From Epiperipatus broadwayi (Eukaryota > Onychophora > Udeonychophora > Euonychophora > Peripatidae): DNA of 64,000 bases. The notes under the pieces were generated by a model. That model saw only the letters and a program-made list of their open reading frames with translations, was not told where the DNA came from and did not search any database. Position 1 is the first letter of the stretch, and each line of letters opens with the position of its first letter. The translations under genes were made by a program, and so were the position numbers. Of the stretch, positions 10,131 through 21,605 are shown piece by piece. Where the stretch lies: contig JAQFVV010013080.1 in the NCBI GenBank assembly GCA_028023455.1, positions 124,001-188,000 on the forward strand. Direction: 5' to 3'.

Positions 10131-11449
10131 ACAATGTAATTGCATTCTTTTTCCAGTTCATTGATAATTGTACATCTATGTGATATTTATGCAAATAGGT
10201 TTTGATCACAAATTGCTTTATTTATCTGTATGAAATAGGAAAAGAATATGCAGCTTGAACAATGAAATCACTGTAGTGATTGATGTGAACATTATCACAG
10301 AATAAACTTGTAGAACAGTAATGACAATAAATCACTTTTTTCAGATAAATTGGAAATATGGTGAGACTTTTTTTTTGTTATCAACAGTACTAAAAAGAAA
10401 AAAAGGGAAAATTGAATTAGCAGATCCAAAAATAAGCATAGTTTTGTATAACCAAAGTGATTTGACTAAATATCACAGTAATAATATTTATATTATCTGA
10501 TGAACTCTTTCAAATGATAATCTTTCTTATGATTTGACTTCACCAGATTCTATGACACATTTGTAATCAAGTTTCTTCTATTCTTTTGATTCTGTAATCT
10601 GATGGATGACATCAAACCTTGTAGTGGAAGATAGAATTTTTTGGAGCATATTATTTTCTTTTACATTCAATTTTTTTCTACTTCCAGTAATTCTATCTAT
10701 TTTTTATTAATTATAATATTATTTCTCAACTTCATTTACTTTATTCTTCAAAAGTGCTTAAGTTAATTTTTTTTTCAGATCATTTTTGGTTTTTTCATTC
10801 TCTGGCTGCCACCTCCCACCTCCTTTTTTTTTTGTATTTTTTTTTCTATTAAAAATAAAAATTAGCTCTTCTTTTTTTCTATGGATGGGGTGATTTTTAT
10901 TTACATTTAGTCTTAGATTTTCTAAAATAGTTTTACAAGTCTTCAAAGAAAATAATAAACTATTCCTTATTTCTTTATAAATTTCTTATTAAAATGTCTT
11001 CTATATAAATGATCTAGCTTTAATAAATGATTTTCAATTGTTCAAACATTACATATTTTGCTGCCTTCTTATGTAAATGATATTAAAACTAGAAACATAC
11101 ATAAGATGAGATTATTTGGCTTTAAGGTTGAAATTCTACCAGGAAGTAAGAATAAATTTTTTGCTGCCTTTTAGTCTCTCATAATTAATCAGTCATCATA
11201 TTATCTTTGCAAGAACAACTCTCTCTTTTTTGTGAACATTAGTAACAATAAATAATTTTTTCTTTATTTTCCAATTCATAATTCTCAGACACGATTGATT
11301 TTCTTGAGAATATCAGAGCAAAGAAACCAAGATTATTGATTTGTTGCCAATGTCAAATAAAATTGTATGAAATTGCATTTTTGTAGGGAAGACCTTTTTT
11401 TAATTAATTAAATCAATCAATATATAATCAAATAGTTTGTTGCTCATGA
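10131..11449. other. AT-rich non-coding stretch
   Basis: No gene or repeat recognised. A minus-strand ORF at 10758-10946 is composed of T/A-run translation (poly-Lys) and is not credible. Confidence 0.3.
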
Positions 11450-11575
11450 AGTCATTTGAAGTTTTAGCACTAAAAGTGACAGTCTAGCTGTCATCTATGG
11501 ACTTTTAGCTTTCAAATCCAATTTTATGTCACTGCACTAAAACTCATCCCACAGAGATCTCAAGAGAATAAGAAA
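11450..11575 (-). repeat. Decayed tRNA-derived SINE-like sequence
   Basis: On the minus strand TTAGTGCAGTGAC resembles an RNA polymerase III A box and TGGATTTGAAAGC a weak B box. A similar minus-strand arrangement occurs at about 22,345-22,440 (TAGTGCAGTGATAGAG). Too diverged to define ends. Confidence 0.35.
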
Positions 11576-11768
11576 AAAATTTATTCCTACTTCCTGATAT
11601 TGCTAATCAATTTTAAGGCCAAATATATTAATAACATAAGAACTCAGTAAATGTGTAATGACAATATGCTGGTACATTAATCATATAAAATGTTTGTTTA
11701 TAATGCACAATAAATATATGGATATAGTTATACATTTAAGTGTAAGATGAATGAAATTCTTCTAATAT

Positions 11769-11810
11769 TGAATTGCTTTTTTTTTTTTTATAAAAAAAAA
11801 AAAAAAAATT
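11769..11810. repeat. Poly(T)/poly(A) inverted repeat
   Basis: A run of about 14 T is followed after TATA by a run of about 16 A. This gives a simple hairpin-forming homopolymer pair of no clear function. Confidence 0.8.
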
Positions 11811-12681
11811 GTCATTAATGTGGAGTTTTTGATTTCATTACTAATGAAACAATTCACAAAGTTACATTTATATAGATATAAGCATAGCCCAACCTAAATA
11901 TATTATTTTTTGTGCAACTATATACCATAGTACAACTATTTTAATGTTATTATGGTGTGACATTTAGAAAACATATATTTACTTAAATCATTTTATTTTT
12001 GATCTTTTGAAAATGCAGGGATTTTTTTTATATTTAAAAGAAAGATAAAAATCGTTGAAATATTTATAATTAATTCTACTTTTACAGTTTCAGCATTCAC
12101 CACACAGTATGATTTCTCTCTACTGTTTGTTATTTATAGCAGAGTTCACAAGTTATGGCATGTAAAACAGTTTTGTCTGCAAACTGGAAGATACTGATGG
12201 AATTTAAGTTACAATCATTAAGCATGAAAAATGTTTATATATATATATAAAAGGCAAATAATGGAAATAATATTTCTCATTTTAAATCTGATCTTTTTTT
12301 TTTAAGCTTTTAAAATCATTTCATTCATGTTTTATGAACATTTAAATTCTCACCAGGTTATAAAGTTTGATATAAAAAATTTATAAATGAAAGGAATGCA
12401 GGCAGAATAATCATTGATATTTAATTTGATTTTAAATTGCCCTTTCATTTATTTTCAGGTATTATATAAATAATTGCATGTTACTGATTGGAAAAGTGTT
12501 AAATAGACTGCCTTTTTAAAGAATGCATAAATGTATGTCTTAATATAGATATATAATATATTTACATTGGATATGTAATATAGGGTATATGAGCACAGAC
12601 TTTCACATGACCCACCACTCTCCACTCTATCTAATAACACTGATACACTCAAGCACATATATGCTGAAAAGATAAATAATT

Positions 12682-12725
12682 ACCAATATACGTATTTCAT
12701 GCTAAACCAGCAATTATCAGTTGGT
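12682..12725 (-). ncRNA. Type I hammerhead ribozyme motif, family D copy 1
   Basis: Minus strand: stem I ACCAA, core CTGATAA, stem II TGC/GCA with loop TGGTTTA, GAAA, stem III in the palindrome ATACGTAT, H17 = A, stem I 3' side TTGGT giving five perfect pairs. The core has A at position 8, but the truncated neighbour copy keeps GATGA, so the parent probably had CTGATGA. Predicted cleavage lies between plus-strand positions 12687 and 12686. Confidence 0.6.
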
Positions 12726-13152
12726 CGAGATTATCATCTTCCACACATATATACTATAAGTGCTCAGATATATATTAAGATAGACAATCCTCATACTTTA
12801 ATGGACTGGCTCCAATCTATTACACACTCCAACTCTTCGACCGTCCATCCAATTGAAAATCTGATGATGGAATGCTCGAAGGCTACCCTAAGGCCGAGAT
12901 TCTTGTCACACCCATGTTGACCCAAGGTCAATCTGAACCCCATATGTACAGGACATAATCCATTAAATACATATGCAAGGATGGGCAGACATCTCTATAA
13001 TGTAATAATTGAAACAGGCTTACTATATACCATGTGTCTATATATGTAATATAGGGTATATGAGCACAGACTTTCACATGACCCACCACTCTCCACTCTA
13101 TCTAATAACACTGATACACTCAAGCACATATATGCTGAAAAGATAAGTAATC

Positions 13153-13189
13153 ACCAATATACGTATTTCATGCTAAACCAGCAATCATC
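13153..13189 (-). ncRNA. Truncated hammerhead, family D copy 2
   Basis: Same motif as at 12682-12725 but the monomer ends at 13189, leaving GATGA of the core, stem II, GAAA, stem III and the 3' side of stem I. The CTG and the 5' side of stem I are missing. G8 and A9 are intact. Confidence 0.55.
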
Positions 13190-13439
13190 TAATTTAAGTT
13201 AAGTTTACAGATGATAGATAATCTTGTAGATTCAAATCCATATATGTTAATATACATAAGGCTTCTTAAAATTATTGATTACTTCTGTCAAAAAAGATTG
13301 CATAAATCGGAAGAACAATCTAATATTAAATGAGATTTTGTAATATTTTTTCAAGTTAAAAAAAACATAGAGTGAATTTATTTTTGAAAAGTGAACATGC
13401 ATTTCACTATAAAAACACAAATATTGGAAGCACATAATA

Positions 13440-14000
13440 TTTGGGAGATTGATTGGTATTTCATATAGAATGTCTGTAGATTATTCAGATTTATGCCCCA
13501 AGAAATTATCATTGTGAAGAGGCAAAGAATTTTACACAGATATACAAAATACTATTGGTAAGAGTGAATAAAAGTTTAAAATTATTATGGATGACTTTAA
13601 TGCTAGAATTATACTAGGATTAAAAGATCAAAATACTGTGGGGAAATGAGATGAAATGATTGTAATAGAAAACAACAACTATGCATTATGAATTTATTAT
13701 TATTGAGGAAAATTCTAAGTAGAAAGGAATTTAGGATTCTACATCCAAGTGCAGATATAAAAGAGTTAAAATATATTTTAAAACTTTAATGCACTTAGTA
13801 GATTTGACTCATGATGTGATCATTGATTATTAAGATGTAAGATTGTATCAGTGTAAAGCTGGCAAGATAGAAGCTATTGAGAAAAAAAGTATTACCAGTG
13901 ATAGATAACCTAGATATCCCCAACCTTAGAACTGCCTTAATGAATTTAGGCTATAACTTACAAATTATTTAAAATATAAATAGACTTGAAAGATGGCTTA
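13440..14000 (+). pseudogene. RTE-like non-LTR endonuclease relic
   Basis: Short in-frame pieces match an APE endonuclease of the RTE type. IQIYAPRNYHCEEAKNF at about 13488 corresponds to the QVYAPT...EEF segment. FKIIMDDFNARI at about 13575 corresponds to the GDFNA box, with the Gly changed to Asp. IENNNYAL follows, and RFDS-CDH-L-RCKI near 13800 corresponds to the catalytic SDH box. Stops and frameshifts fill the gaps. Decayed sequence may continue to about 14,900, but I see no clear RT motif there. Confidence 0.55.
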
Positions 14001-15894
14001 CATCTGAATGAGGTCAATGCAAAGATAACTAATAATCTATCAAAAACCTGTTACACAGATAGCTATTACAAAAAGCAGCAGTTCAACAGTAAATTTCTAA
14101 GACAAGGCAATATATAAAGAAAAGGCAAATATGAAATTATTTTCAAATGATCCATTTAGAAGAATTAAATATCTGAAATTCTGTAAAATAGTATATAAAA
14201 AAAATAATGCTGATGTAAAGAAACATAACTAGGAATTGATAAGGAGAGTATAAAACATAACAAAAGTCATAAAAGTATAACACATTTTAGTATTGGAAGA
14301 AAATTGTTGCTGCAATAAAAAAAAAAGGTCTGTTACTTGTATAAAGAATTATGCATTAGTAAAGAATAAGAATTCTTACAACTGCAATTACATCTTTTGA
14401 AATACTAAATATTTTAAATGAAGAGATGAGACATATAATTAAATTTATAAAGAACAAAAAAGTAATATCCTTGAAAATGTTTGAATTATTATTAGTATCT
14501 TGAAAGAAACTGGTGAGAAATAGAGAAATTATTGACAAAACTTTATCATAATAGGTAAATGATAAAAGTGTCTCAGATGATTGAAAGAATAATTGAAAGA
14601 TGTCATTTGAGATAGGTGAAAATGCATATATTGGAAATTATACATCTTCTGTCTTTATTAAAATTAGTACAATTCAACTACAAAGAACTTTAGACTCAAA
14701 CTAAAGAAAACCCCCAAACATGATTTAAAAGTAGTTATAGCATAGTAGATCATATCCAAATATTAAAATAAATTAATAAAGTATTTTATATAAAGTTCAG
14801 TGGTGATTAAGAAACAGCAAGATATAAAAACATGATATTGTCAATTCAGAAGAATATTTATCAAAATGCAAATGTAAGAGTTAGTAGAGCACAGAGTATC
14901 ACTTAGAAGGTTAACAATAACTAATAAATATGTTAACACTTTCCACAGTTTATATCATTGTGTTTATTCCTTAAATATGGTAGAACTAATAGTTTAGACT
15001 TCAAGGAAGGTAATGATATGATGATTTACTTGGTGAAGGAAGTCTCCTGTGAATAACTGGATCATTATTTTTATATTACTGTAGTTGTTAGCACTATTAA
15101 CATATTTATTTAAAATTCACTCTGCAAAGAATAATACATGTATTTTCTCATTGTTTGTTAAATTTGAAATTTGATTGATTGTTTACAGAAATGTTTTCTA
15201 TATTATACAATTTTTACATAATGGAAAGAAAGAAAAAGTTATTATTTATTGCTGGTGAAAAATTGAAGCATTTGAAATTAGAAACTGATAAAAAAAACCT
15301 GCTAATGGCTAAAGTCGGACCACCAAACCATGCAGGGGTGGAAACTGATGTTAAACTGATGTATCTTTAATTTTCATTTTTATGGCAATGTTATTTGTGT
15401 TACATTTAATAAAAGATAAAAAAGTACTGCTTTACAAATTCATGTTAATATATTTTTAGTAATAACTGCAGCATGCATTCAAATTTCAGTTTACTATTTA
15501 TATGTAAGGTTTATATAAATTATACTATTATTATTGCTTGGTTCTCCACCAAATTTTTATAATAAAAGTAATTCTGAAAATATTAAGAAATATTACTTTA
15601 TAATGAAAGTATGTTATATTATTATTTTTATATGTAAAACAGTAGTATATCATTTGTTTAAACATAAATTATTTTAAAATTTAACATTGTTTAATATGAT
15701 ACCTTTATTGGTCTTTTCTCTCTTTTTTTTTCAACTTTTGAATAATATCTAAGCAGAAATGTACAATTGTTAAAGAAATTTTTTTTGTAATAATTATGAT
15801 AATGTTGAATAGAAAGTCATGTGTTCAATGTAGAATATTAATAGCAATAGATAATTGATTAACTCATCTATACATTCCATGAAAGTTATCACTT
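14001..15894. other. AT-rich stretch, possibly decayed retroelement
   Basis: No intact gene. The part to about 14,900 has the purine-rich look of the sense strand of the endonuclease relic before it, but no motif. The 63-codon ORF at 15179-15370 has no family resemblance. Confidence 0.3.
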
Positions 15895-16135
15895 TGACAG
15901 AATAGCTCAGTTGGTAGAGAGTTTATCTTAAATTCGATATTCAAGAATCTAAAGGTGCGAATTCAACTTCTAAGTGAATACTATCACTGTGCATATAGGC
16001 CAGCAACACCTGAACAAGAGTAGAGAATAATACTACTCAAAATGTCTAAATTACTAAACTGTATTGTCTATTTGTGTGTTATTACTAACAAGTTGTTTGT
16101 ATTTGGAAAGTTTAAATAAAGTTTAAAATTTTCTA
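15895..16135 (+). repeat. tRNA-derived SINE
   Basis: A near-perfect A box TAGCTCAGTTGG at 15903-15914 and a B box GGTGCGAATTC at 15954-15964 sit at tRNA-like spacing. The intervening anticodon arm no longer folds well. A non-tRNA body follows. I read it as a SINE head rather than a functional tRNA. Confidence 0.6.
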
Positions 16136-16235
16136 TACATTCAACATTCACTCATAAATGATGGAAATAGTCCAACATATCACATCTTATAATATACCAT
16201 CATTACAAATCATCTATACCTTGTTTAAATATTAA
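16060..16235. repeat. Dispersed repeat F, copy 1
   Basis: Contains AAAGTTTAAATAAAGTTTAAA and GATGGAAATAGTCCAACATAT followed by CCATCATTACAAATCATC. The same order of blocks appears at about 58,205-58,360. It overlaps the 3' part of the tRNA-derived SINE, so it may be that SINE's body. Confidence 0.55.
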
Positions 16236-16727
16236 AATTAATTTTATGCTTTTAAAAGTGATCTGATAATACACATTTTATTATATAAAAACATATTGAT
16301 AGATATTTTATTTAAAACTTTCTGTTGCCCAAAGAATTGTTTGGGGTTATATAAGATTATTAATTTTTTAAAAATAGTTTCTATATTAATTAATTTAATA
16401 TATTGATTTTTTTTTTTGAGAATAAAAATAAATTACATAAATGACTGAACTTAAATAGTGTTTTTATTATTATTATTAGCAAATCAAAATACATAGTTAT
16501 TGATTATTTGTACAATTTATACTATATGTAATAATTGATAATGTAACCATTTATACAATTACGAAATATTGAGAAAGTCAGCTACTCTTTACATTTGCTC
16601 TATAAAAATGGATCACCTATACTTTTAAAACATTTATTAATGGGAGAGTGTGTGTCTCTTCTTATAGGCATGTATGAAGAATACTTGACTTCCACAATAT
16701 TTCATAAATTTATACTACAAGTAATTG
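16236..16727. other. AT-rich spacer
   Basis: Nothing recognised up to the LTR element. Confidence 0.3.
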
Positions 16728-16732
16728 ATGTC
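16728..16732. repeat. Target-site duplication, left (LTR element)
   Basis: ATGTC immediately before the 5' LTR is repeated at 21601-21605 immediately after the 3' LTR. Confidence 0.8.
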
Positions 16733-17186
16733 TGCTATATATATATGTAATATACGTTGGTTTGCACTTACCGCATAACGTGAATTCTTCTCCACACAAA
16801 AATAGAGAGCGCTGCCGTAAATTATAATTTCCAGAATATATGCCCGATAAAGGGATATAGTATAAAACTGGTGGCAGAGATTTATCACTCTCAGTTCCCG
16901 GGATATTATCAGTACACAGCCTTCAGGATAAATGAAATCCATAGTAAAGAAAACAGTAGGAAAATAGCTACTGTAGCAACATATAAAATAAGGACTGGTA
17001 AAATAGAACAATATTATGTTTAATGTAAATAAACTGAGTGAAATCTTGTGTGTATATATTATTATTATAATTGTATGTTCGTGTTGTAGAAACTAGTAAT
17101 TAAAATATATATAGAAATATTAAATGAGTTATTTTAATTTATTGCTTTCTTACTGATTCAACTTAATTGAAACCTAAGACATAGCA
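16733..17186 (+). repeat. 5' LTR
   Basis: 454 bp from TGCTATATATATATG to AAGACATAGCA, matching 21146-21600. No TGG-starting primer-binding site directly follows (next bases GAGTGATGCAGC), so priming is unclear. Confidence 0.92.
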
Positions 17187-17265
17187 GAGTGATGCAGCTT
17201 ACAGGATTAGAAGCCCAAGATTAATTTGAGGCACTCGTAATAAACGTTATGTAAAAAACAACAAC

Positions 17266-18157
17266 ATGGTGGCCATAAACGCTATAATGCGTGAGTTCGA
17301 TGTAAATAATATTGACTTGTGGAAGAGCTATATTGAACAAGTGGAATATTACATGTTCATAAATAAAATTGAGGATGATAGATATAAGATTTCCACACTA
17401 TTATATCTAGCAGGAAAAGACATAATCCAATTAGCAAACAGGATTACCGACCCGAAGCGTCCCGAAGATTTTACATATAAGCAAATTGAATGAATAATTT
17501 CTACCGAAGCAGTCTAAATGGATAGCATGCCTTCGGCTGAGAAATAGAATGCAGTCACCGCAAGAGAAATATGTGGATTATGATTTTGCACTGCGAAAAC
17601 TAGCCAAGGAATGTGAATATGGTCCAGAAATAAACGACGCTTTGTTGGAACAGTTCTTGTATGGAATGATGGACGAAAACTTAAGGAAGGTCTTATTGAG
17701 TGATTAGGAATTAACTTACAAAACAGCAATTGTTAAATGTGTTGCGCAAGAGGCCATGCTCAACATCGCATCAGAATATACTAGATCAAAATCACTGGAA
17801 AAGATCGCTTTCAGTAGAGAAAAGAAAAAATTTGACTCTACGTCTTTCGGTGGACACACCAAACAACAAAATTGTACTTGCTGTGGAAAATCCAGTCATA
17901 CAAAAAGTAGCTGTAGGCACAAGGATAAAACATGTAGACAATGTAACAAGAAAGGACATTTAGTGGCCGTGTGTTATTATAAAGACGGCGGGGCACAGAG
18001 AAAAAATGTAGATATCAAACCCCGAGTAGAATATAAAAAATCAACTATTAAGACTGTATCAAAAGGCGACAATAAAACAGATCACATTCTTCTGGATTTG
18101 CAGGTCTGTGGAAAAGCAATCACAATGGAAGTAGACAGTGGAGCGGATTGTCATTGA
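17266..18157 (+). pseudogene. gag and start of protease, Gypsy element (disrupted)
   Basis: Starts MVAINAIMREFDVNNIDLW, a typical gag beginning, then a capsid-like stretch (YIEQVEYYMFINKI). After a stop at 17491 it resumes in other frames (ALRKLAKECEYG, then EAMLNIASEYTRS). Two zinc knuckles follow: CTCCGKSSHTKSSC and CRQCNKKGHLVAVC (17875-17980). The protease begins near 18065 and reaches the catalytic DSGAD at about 18133, where a frameshift and TGA break it. Gag would coat and package element RNA; the protease would cut the polyprotein. Confidence 0.8.
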
Positions 18158-21113
18158 TATCACTTAAGGATTGGACAGAGATCACTCGAGGTAGTAAAAA
18201 TAAATTAAAGCTACGTAAGGCTGATACAACTGTAACAGATATAAACGGAAGCAAAGTTGATATCCGAGGAAAATTAACTGTGCCTGTGACACTTAATTCC
18301 AGACATAAATCTTTGACATTGTATATAGTAAATAAAGACATTAGTCCATTATTGGGAAGAAACTGGTTTGCTCCACTGGGAATACACATAAATATACTAA
18401 AAACTGTCCATATAGAAAAAGAAATAAAAAAAAATATCCGGAACTGTTTACATCAGGCCCAGCGGAATTTAGAACAAGACCAGTAGACGTAGAATTGGTA
18501 CCAGAAGCCAAAGCCATTGTTTGTAAGCCCAGAAAAGTACCATTTGCAATGAGGGAGAGGGTGGAAAAAGCAATAATGGATTTAGTATCAAAAGGAGTAT
18601 TAACACCCACTGAAGAATCATCGTGGGCAACTCCTATTATAACCATAGTAAAACCAGATGGAAGTATAAGATTATGTGGAGATTATAGAGTTACGGTCAA
18701 CAAATATAATAAACAAAGGTGCATACCTGGTCCCCAGTGTAAAGGAAATACTGGCATCATTACAGAAGGCCAAGTATTTTGCAAAAATTGACCTAAGAGC
18801 AGCTTTCCACCAGATCCCAGTAACAATAGTACATCTGAATTACTTACACTGACCACGCATAAGGGATTATACACATGTAATAAATTGCCATATGGAATAA
18901 CCATTGTGCCGAATGTGTTTCAGGCTAAAAATGGACATGCTATTCAGATCTATGGAAGGAGTGATACCTTATTTAGATGACATTTTAATTATTGGTGCAA
19001 CTGAGGCAGAACTCGAGAAACGGGTAGATCAGGTTTGCTCAGGATTGTCTCGGGCCAAAGCAAAGCTTAATGTGAATAAATGCATTTGGACAGCTCGAGA
19101 AATCAAGTTCTTGGGACACATAATAAATGAAAATGGTCGAAAACCCGACCCCGAAAAGGTAAAGGCTATAAAAAATGCTACAAAACCCAAAAATGTCAAA
19201 GAATTGCAGGCATTTTTAGGACATCTAAACTTTTATGAGAGTTTTTTAGAAGGAAAGTCACACTTGCTGTCACCACTATACCTGTTATTAAAAAAGAAAC
19301 AACAATATATCTGGACTGATGCACATGAGAATGCTTTTAGAACTGCAAAAGTCTTATTAATGTCAGAAGCACTACTGGTACATTACCGAAGTGACTGGGC
19401 AGTGAACATCACAACCGATGCATCTGAGAATGGTGTGGGAGCAGTCATATCACACCCATGCTATGAAGGGGAGCGTCCAATAGCATTTGCATCAAGAGTA
19501 TTGACAGCTGCAGAGAAAAATTATAGCCAGATTGACAAGGAAGCATTGGCAGTGATTTTTACGGTAAAAAATTTCACCAATATGTGTATGGCCGCAACTT
19601 CACCATCTATACAGATCATCGCCCCTTAACGGATTTTTGGCAGTGAAAAGGGACCTATAGAACCCCAAGTCAACGTATGGTGTGATGGACAAACTTGATG
19701 TCACAATATGACTATAAGCTAATCTACAAACCTGGGAAAACAATTGCACATGCAGATGCTTTGTCTAGGCTGCCAGACACCACAGAAAGAGTGTTCAAAA
19801 CTAAAGAGATAAATTACATTGACACATTACAGTCAAAGGAGATAAATAGCGTGACTATAAAGGAATGGACCAGAAAAAATTATGGTTATGTACAGTTAAT
19901 AAAGTGGATCAGAAATGGGTGGCCAAAGAAATGCCCTAGTGAATTGAGCAAAGCTATATGGATAGCTAGGGATAAACTTTCTGTGTGCGATGGATGTATC
20001 TTACATAATGACAGAGTGTTAGTACCTATTGAAGGTAGGCCACAGGTTCTAAACCTACTTCATCAAGGATATCCAGGAGTGGTACGAATGAAAGCCCTTG
20101 CACGGTTATATGTATGGTGGCCAAACTTAACAAATGAAATAGAGACCCGAGTAAAAAATTGCAGGAACTGCCAACAAGTGGCCAGATTACCACCAAAGCA
20201 TTATGAAACATGGGAACCACCTAAGTCTCCATGGACATGTGTTCATCTGGATCACATTGGCCCATTGGATGGACACTTGATACTATTAGTGATCGATGCT
20301 TTTTCTCGATGGACTGAGTATCGAATAGTTAAGATACTAGTGCAGACTGTACCGAGTGTTAAATGAACTATTTGCCACACATGGTTATCCAGAAACTATT
20401 GTGACAGACAACGGTTCAGGTTTCGCTTCAAGAAAATTTACAGATTTTCTAAACAAGGGAGGAATTAAACACCTGATTACACCCCCTTACCATCCTGAAA
20501 GTAATGGAATAGTGGAACAAGGAGTACAGCACTTAAAAAACACTTTAAAAAAACTTCAGAACAAAAACATATCAGAAGCCTTGATACAGGCTATGTATGC
20601 TCAGCACTTTACTCCAAACACTGCAACGGGTAAAACTCCAGCAGAGCTATTGATGTGTCAGACATTCAGGACCCATTTGACAAAGCTACTACCTGGACAC
20701 ACTAGAAATAAAAATAATAATGCCAAAGTAGTTAAGTTTTTGCCAGGCGATTGCGTATGGGTGTTGGATGTTTTAAAACATAAATGGAGCCCTGGAGTAG
20801 TAAACCAGTCATTGCATAAACAGATTTGTCTAATCGAGATGGAGGGTAGAAAAGTGTTGAGAAAACATATAAACCACCTTCGTCATCGTGAAACAAAGGA
20901 AGACGAAGCTATATGGCCAGAAATGAACCATATCATGAAGGGACCGACTAAAACGAATATAGAAAGAAAGATGAGCCAGAACTGACTGAAGATGAAGTGA
21001 CAGAGCAAGAACTGGACTCACCAGGAGTACAAAGGGAAAAAATAAATGGTAGTCCTAAAATTCCCCGAATACGGAAACCACCGGTTAAATTTAAGGACTA
21101 TATAGTAAACTAG
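18148..21113 (+). pseudogene. pol: rest of protease, RT, RNase H, integrase (disrupted)
   Basis: The protease continues in a new frame (LISLKDW, then LLGRNWF). RT: WATPIITIVKPDGSIRLCGD at about 18630, KIDLRAAFHQIPV near 18790, catalytic YLDDIL near 18970, FLGHIINENG. RNase H: TTDASENGVGAV at about 19413, then SQIDKEALAVIF, and ADALSRLPD near 19755. Integrase: a zinc-binding region HQGYPG...CRNCQ near 20060-20180, catalytic Asp in HLDHIGP, Asp in TDNGSGF near 20404, Glu in ESNGIVEQ near 20498. The second zinc-ligand His is Tyr (HQGYPG instead of the usual H-x3-HPG). Frameshifts lie near 18486, 18720, 18790-18900, 19600, 20350 and 20970. The last frame runs to the TAG at 21111. Confidence 0.85.
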
Positions 21114-21129
21114 AGTAATATGTATTACT

Positions 21130-21145
21130 AGAGTGGGGGAAGGAC
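21130..21145 (+). promoter_or_regulatory. Polypurine tract
   Basis: AGAGTGGGGGAAGGAC directly precedes the 3' LTR. This is the expected primer site for plus-strand DNA synthesis. Confidence 0.75.
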
Positions 21146-21600
21146 TGCTATATATATATGTAATATACGTTGGTTTGCACTTACCGCATAACGTGAATTC
21201 TTCTCCACACAAAAATAGAGAGCGCTGCCATAAATTATAATTTCCAGAATATATGCCCGATAAAGGGATATAGTATAAAACTGGTGGCAGAGATTTATCA
21301 CTCTCAGTTCCCGGGATGTTATCAGTACACAGCCTTCAGGATAAATGAAATCCGTAGTAAAGAAAACAGTAGGTAAAATGGCTACTGTAGCAACGTATAA
21401 AATAAGGACTGGTAAAATAGAACAATATTATGTTTAATGTAAATAAACTGAGTGAAATCTTGTGTGTATATATTATTATTATAATTGTATGTTCGTGTTG
21501 TAGAAACTAGTAATTAAATTATATATAGAAATATTAAATGAGTTATTTTAATTTATTGCTATCTTACTGATTCAACTTAATTGAAACCTAAGACATAGCA
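21146..21600 (+). repeat. 3' LTR
   Basis: 455 bp matching the 5' LTR. Most differences are transitions. It ends AAGACATAGCA, followed by the ATGTC TSD at 21601-21605. Confidence 0.92.
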
Positions 21601-21605
21601 ATGTC

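Larger units (their letters stand above)
12545..13189. repeat. Repeat family D, locus 1 (tandem monomers of about 471 bp, hammerhead-bearing)
   Basis: GTAATATAGGGTATATGAGC begins at 12575 and recurs at 13046, a period of 471 bp. The first monomer is complete. The second stops at 13189, inside the hammerhead core. The second half of the monomer (12720-12990) also matches 34,507-34,770. A minus-strand hammerhead lies at 12682-12725. No protein is encoded; the 73-codon ORF at 12699-12920 crosses the ribozyme and is not conserved at locus 2. Confidence 0.75.
16733..21600 (+). mobile_element. Ty3/Gypsy LTR retrotransposon (Mag / K02A2.6-like)
   Basis: A 4,868-bp element with two LTRs (454 and 455 bp) starting TG and ending CA, a 5-bp ATGTC TSD, a polypurine tract before the 3' LTR, and gag-protease-RT-RNaseH-integrase in Gypsy order. 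No envelope gene and no chromodomain. The gag and integrase text resembles the invertebrate Mag lineage often annotated as K02A2.6-like. By eye the LTRs differ by about 7 substitutions and 1 indel, so the insertion is young. The coding region nevertheless has many frameshifts. Confidence 0.93.

Noticed and set aside
12845-12880. CTGATGATGGAATGCTCGAAGG on the plus strand as a second hammerhead in family D
   Set aside because: CTGATGA and GAAG are present but the bases between cannot form a stem II, and locus 2 has CAAAG instead of GAAA.
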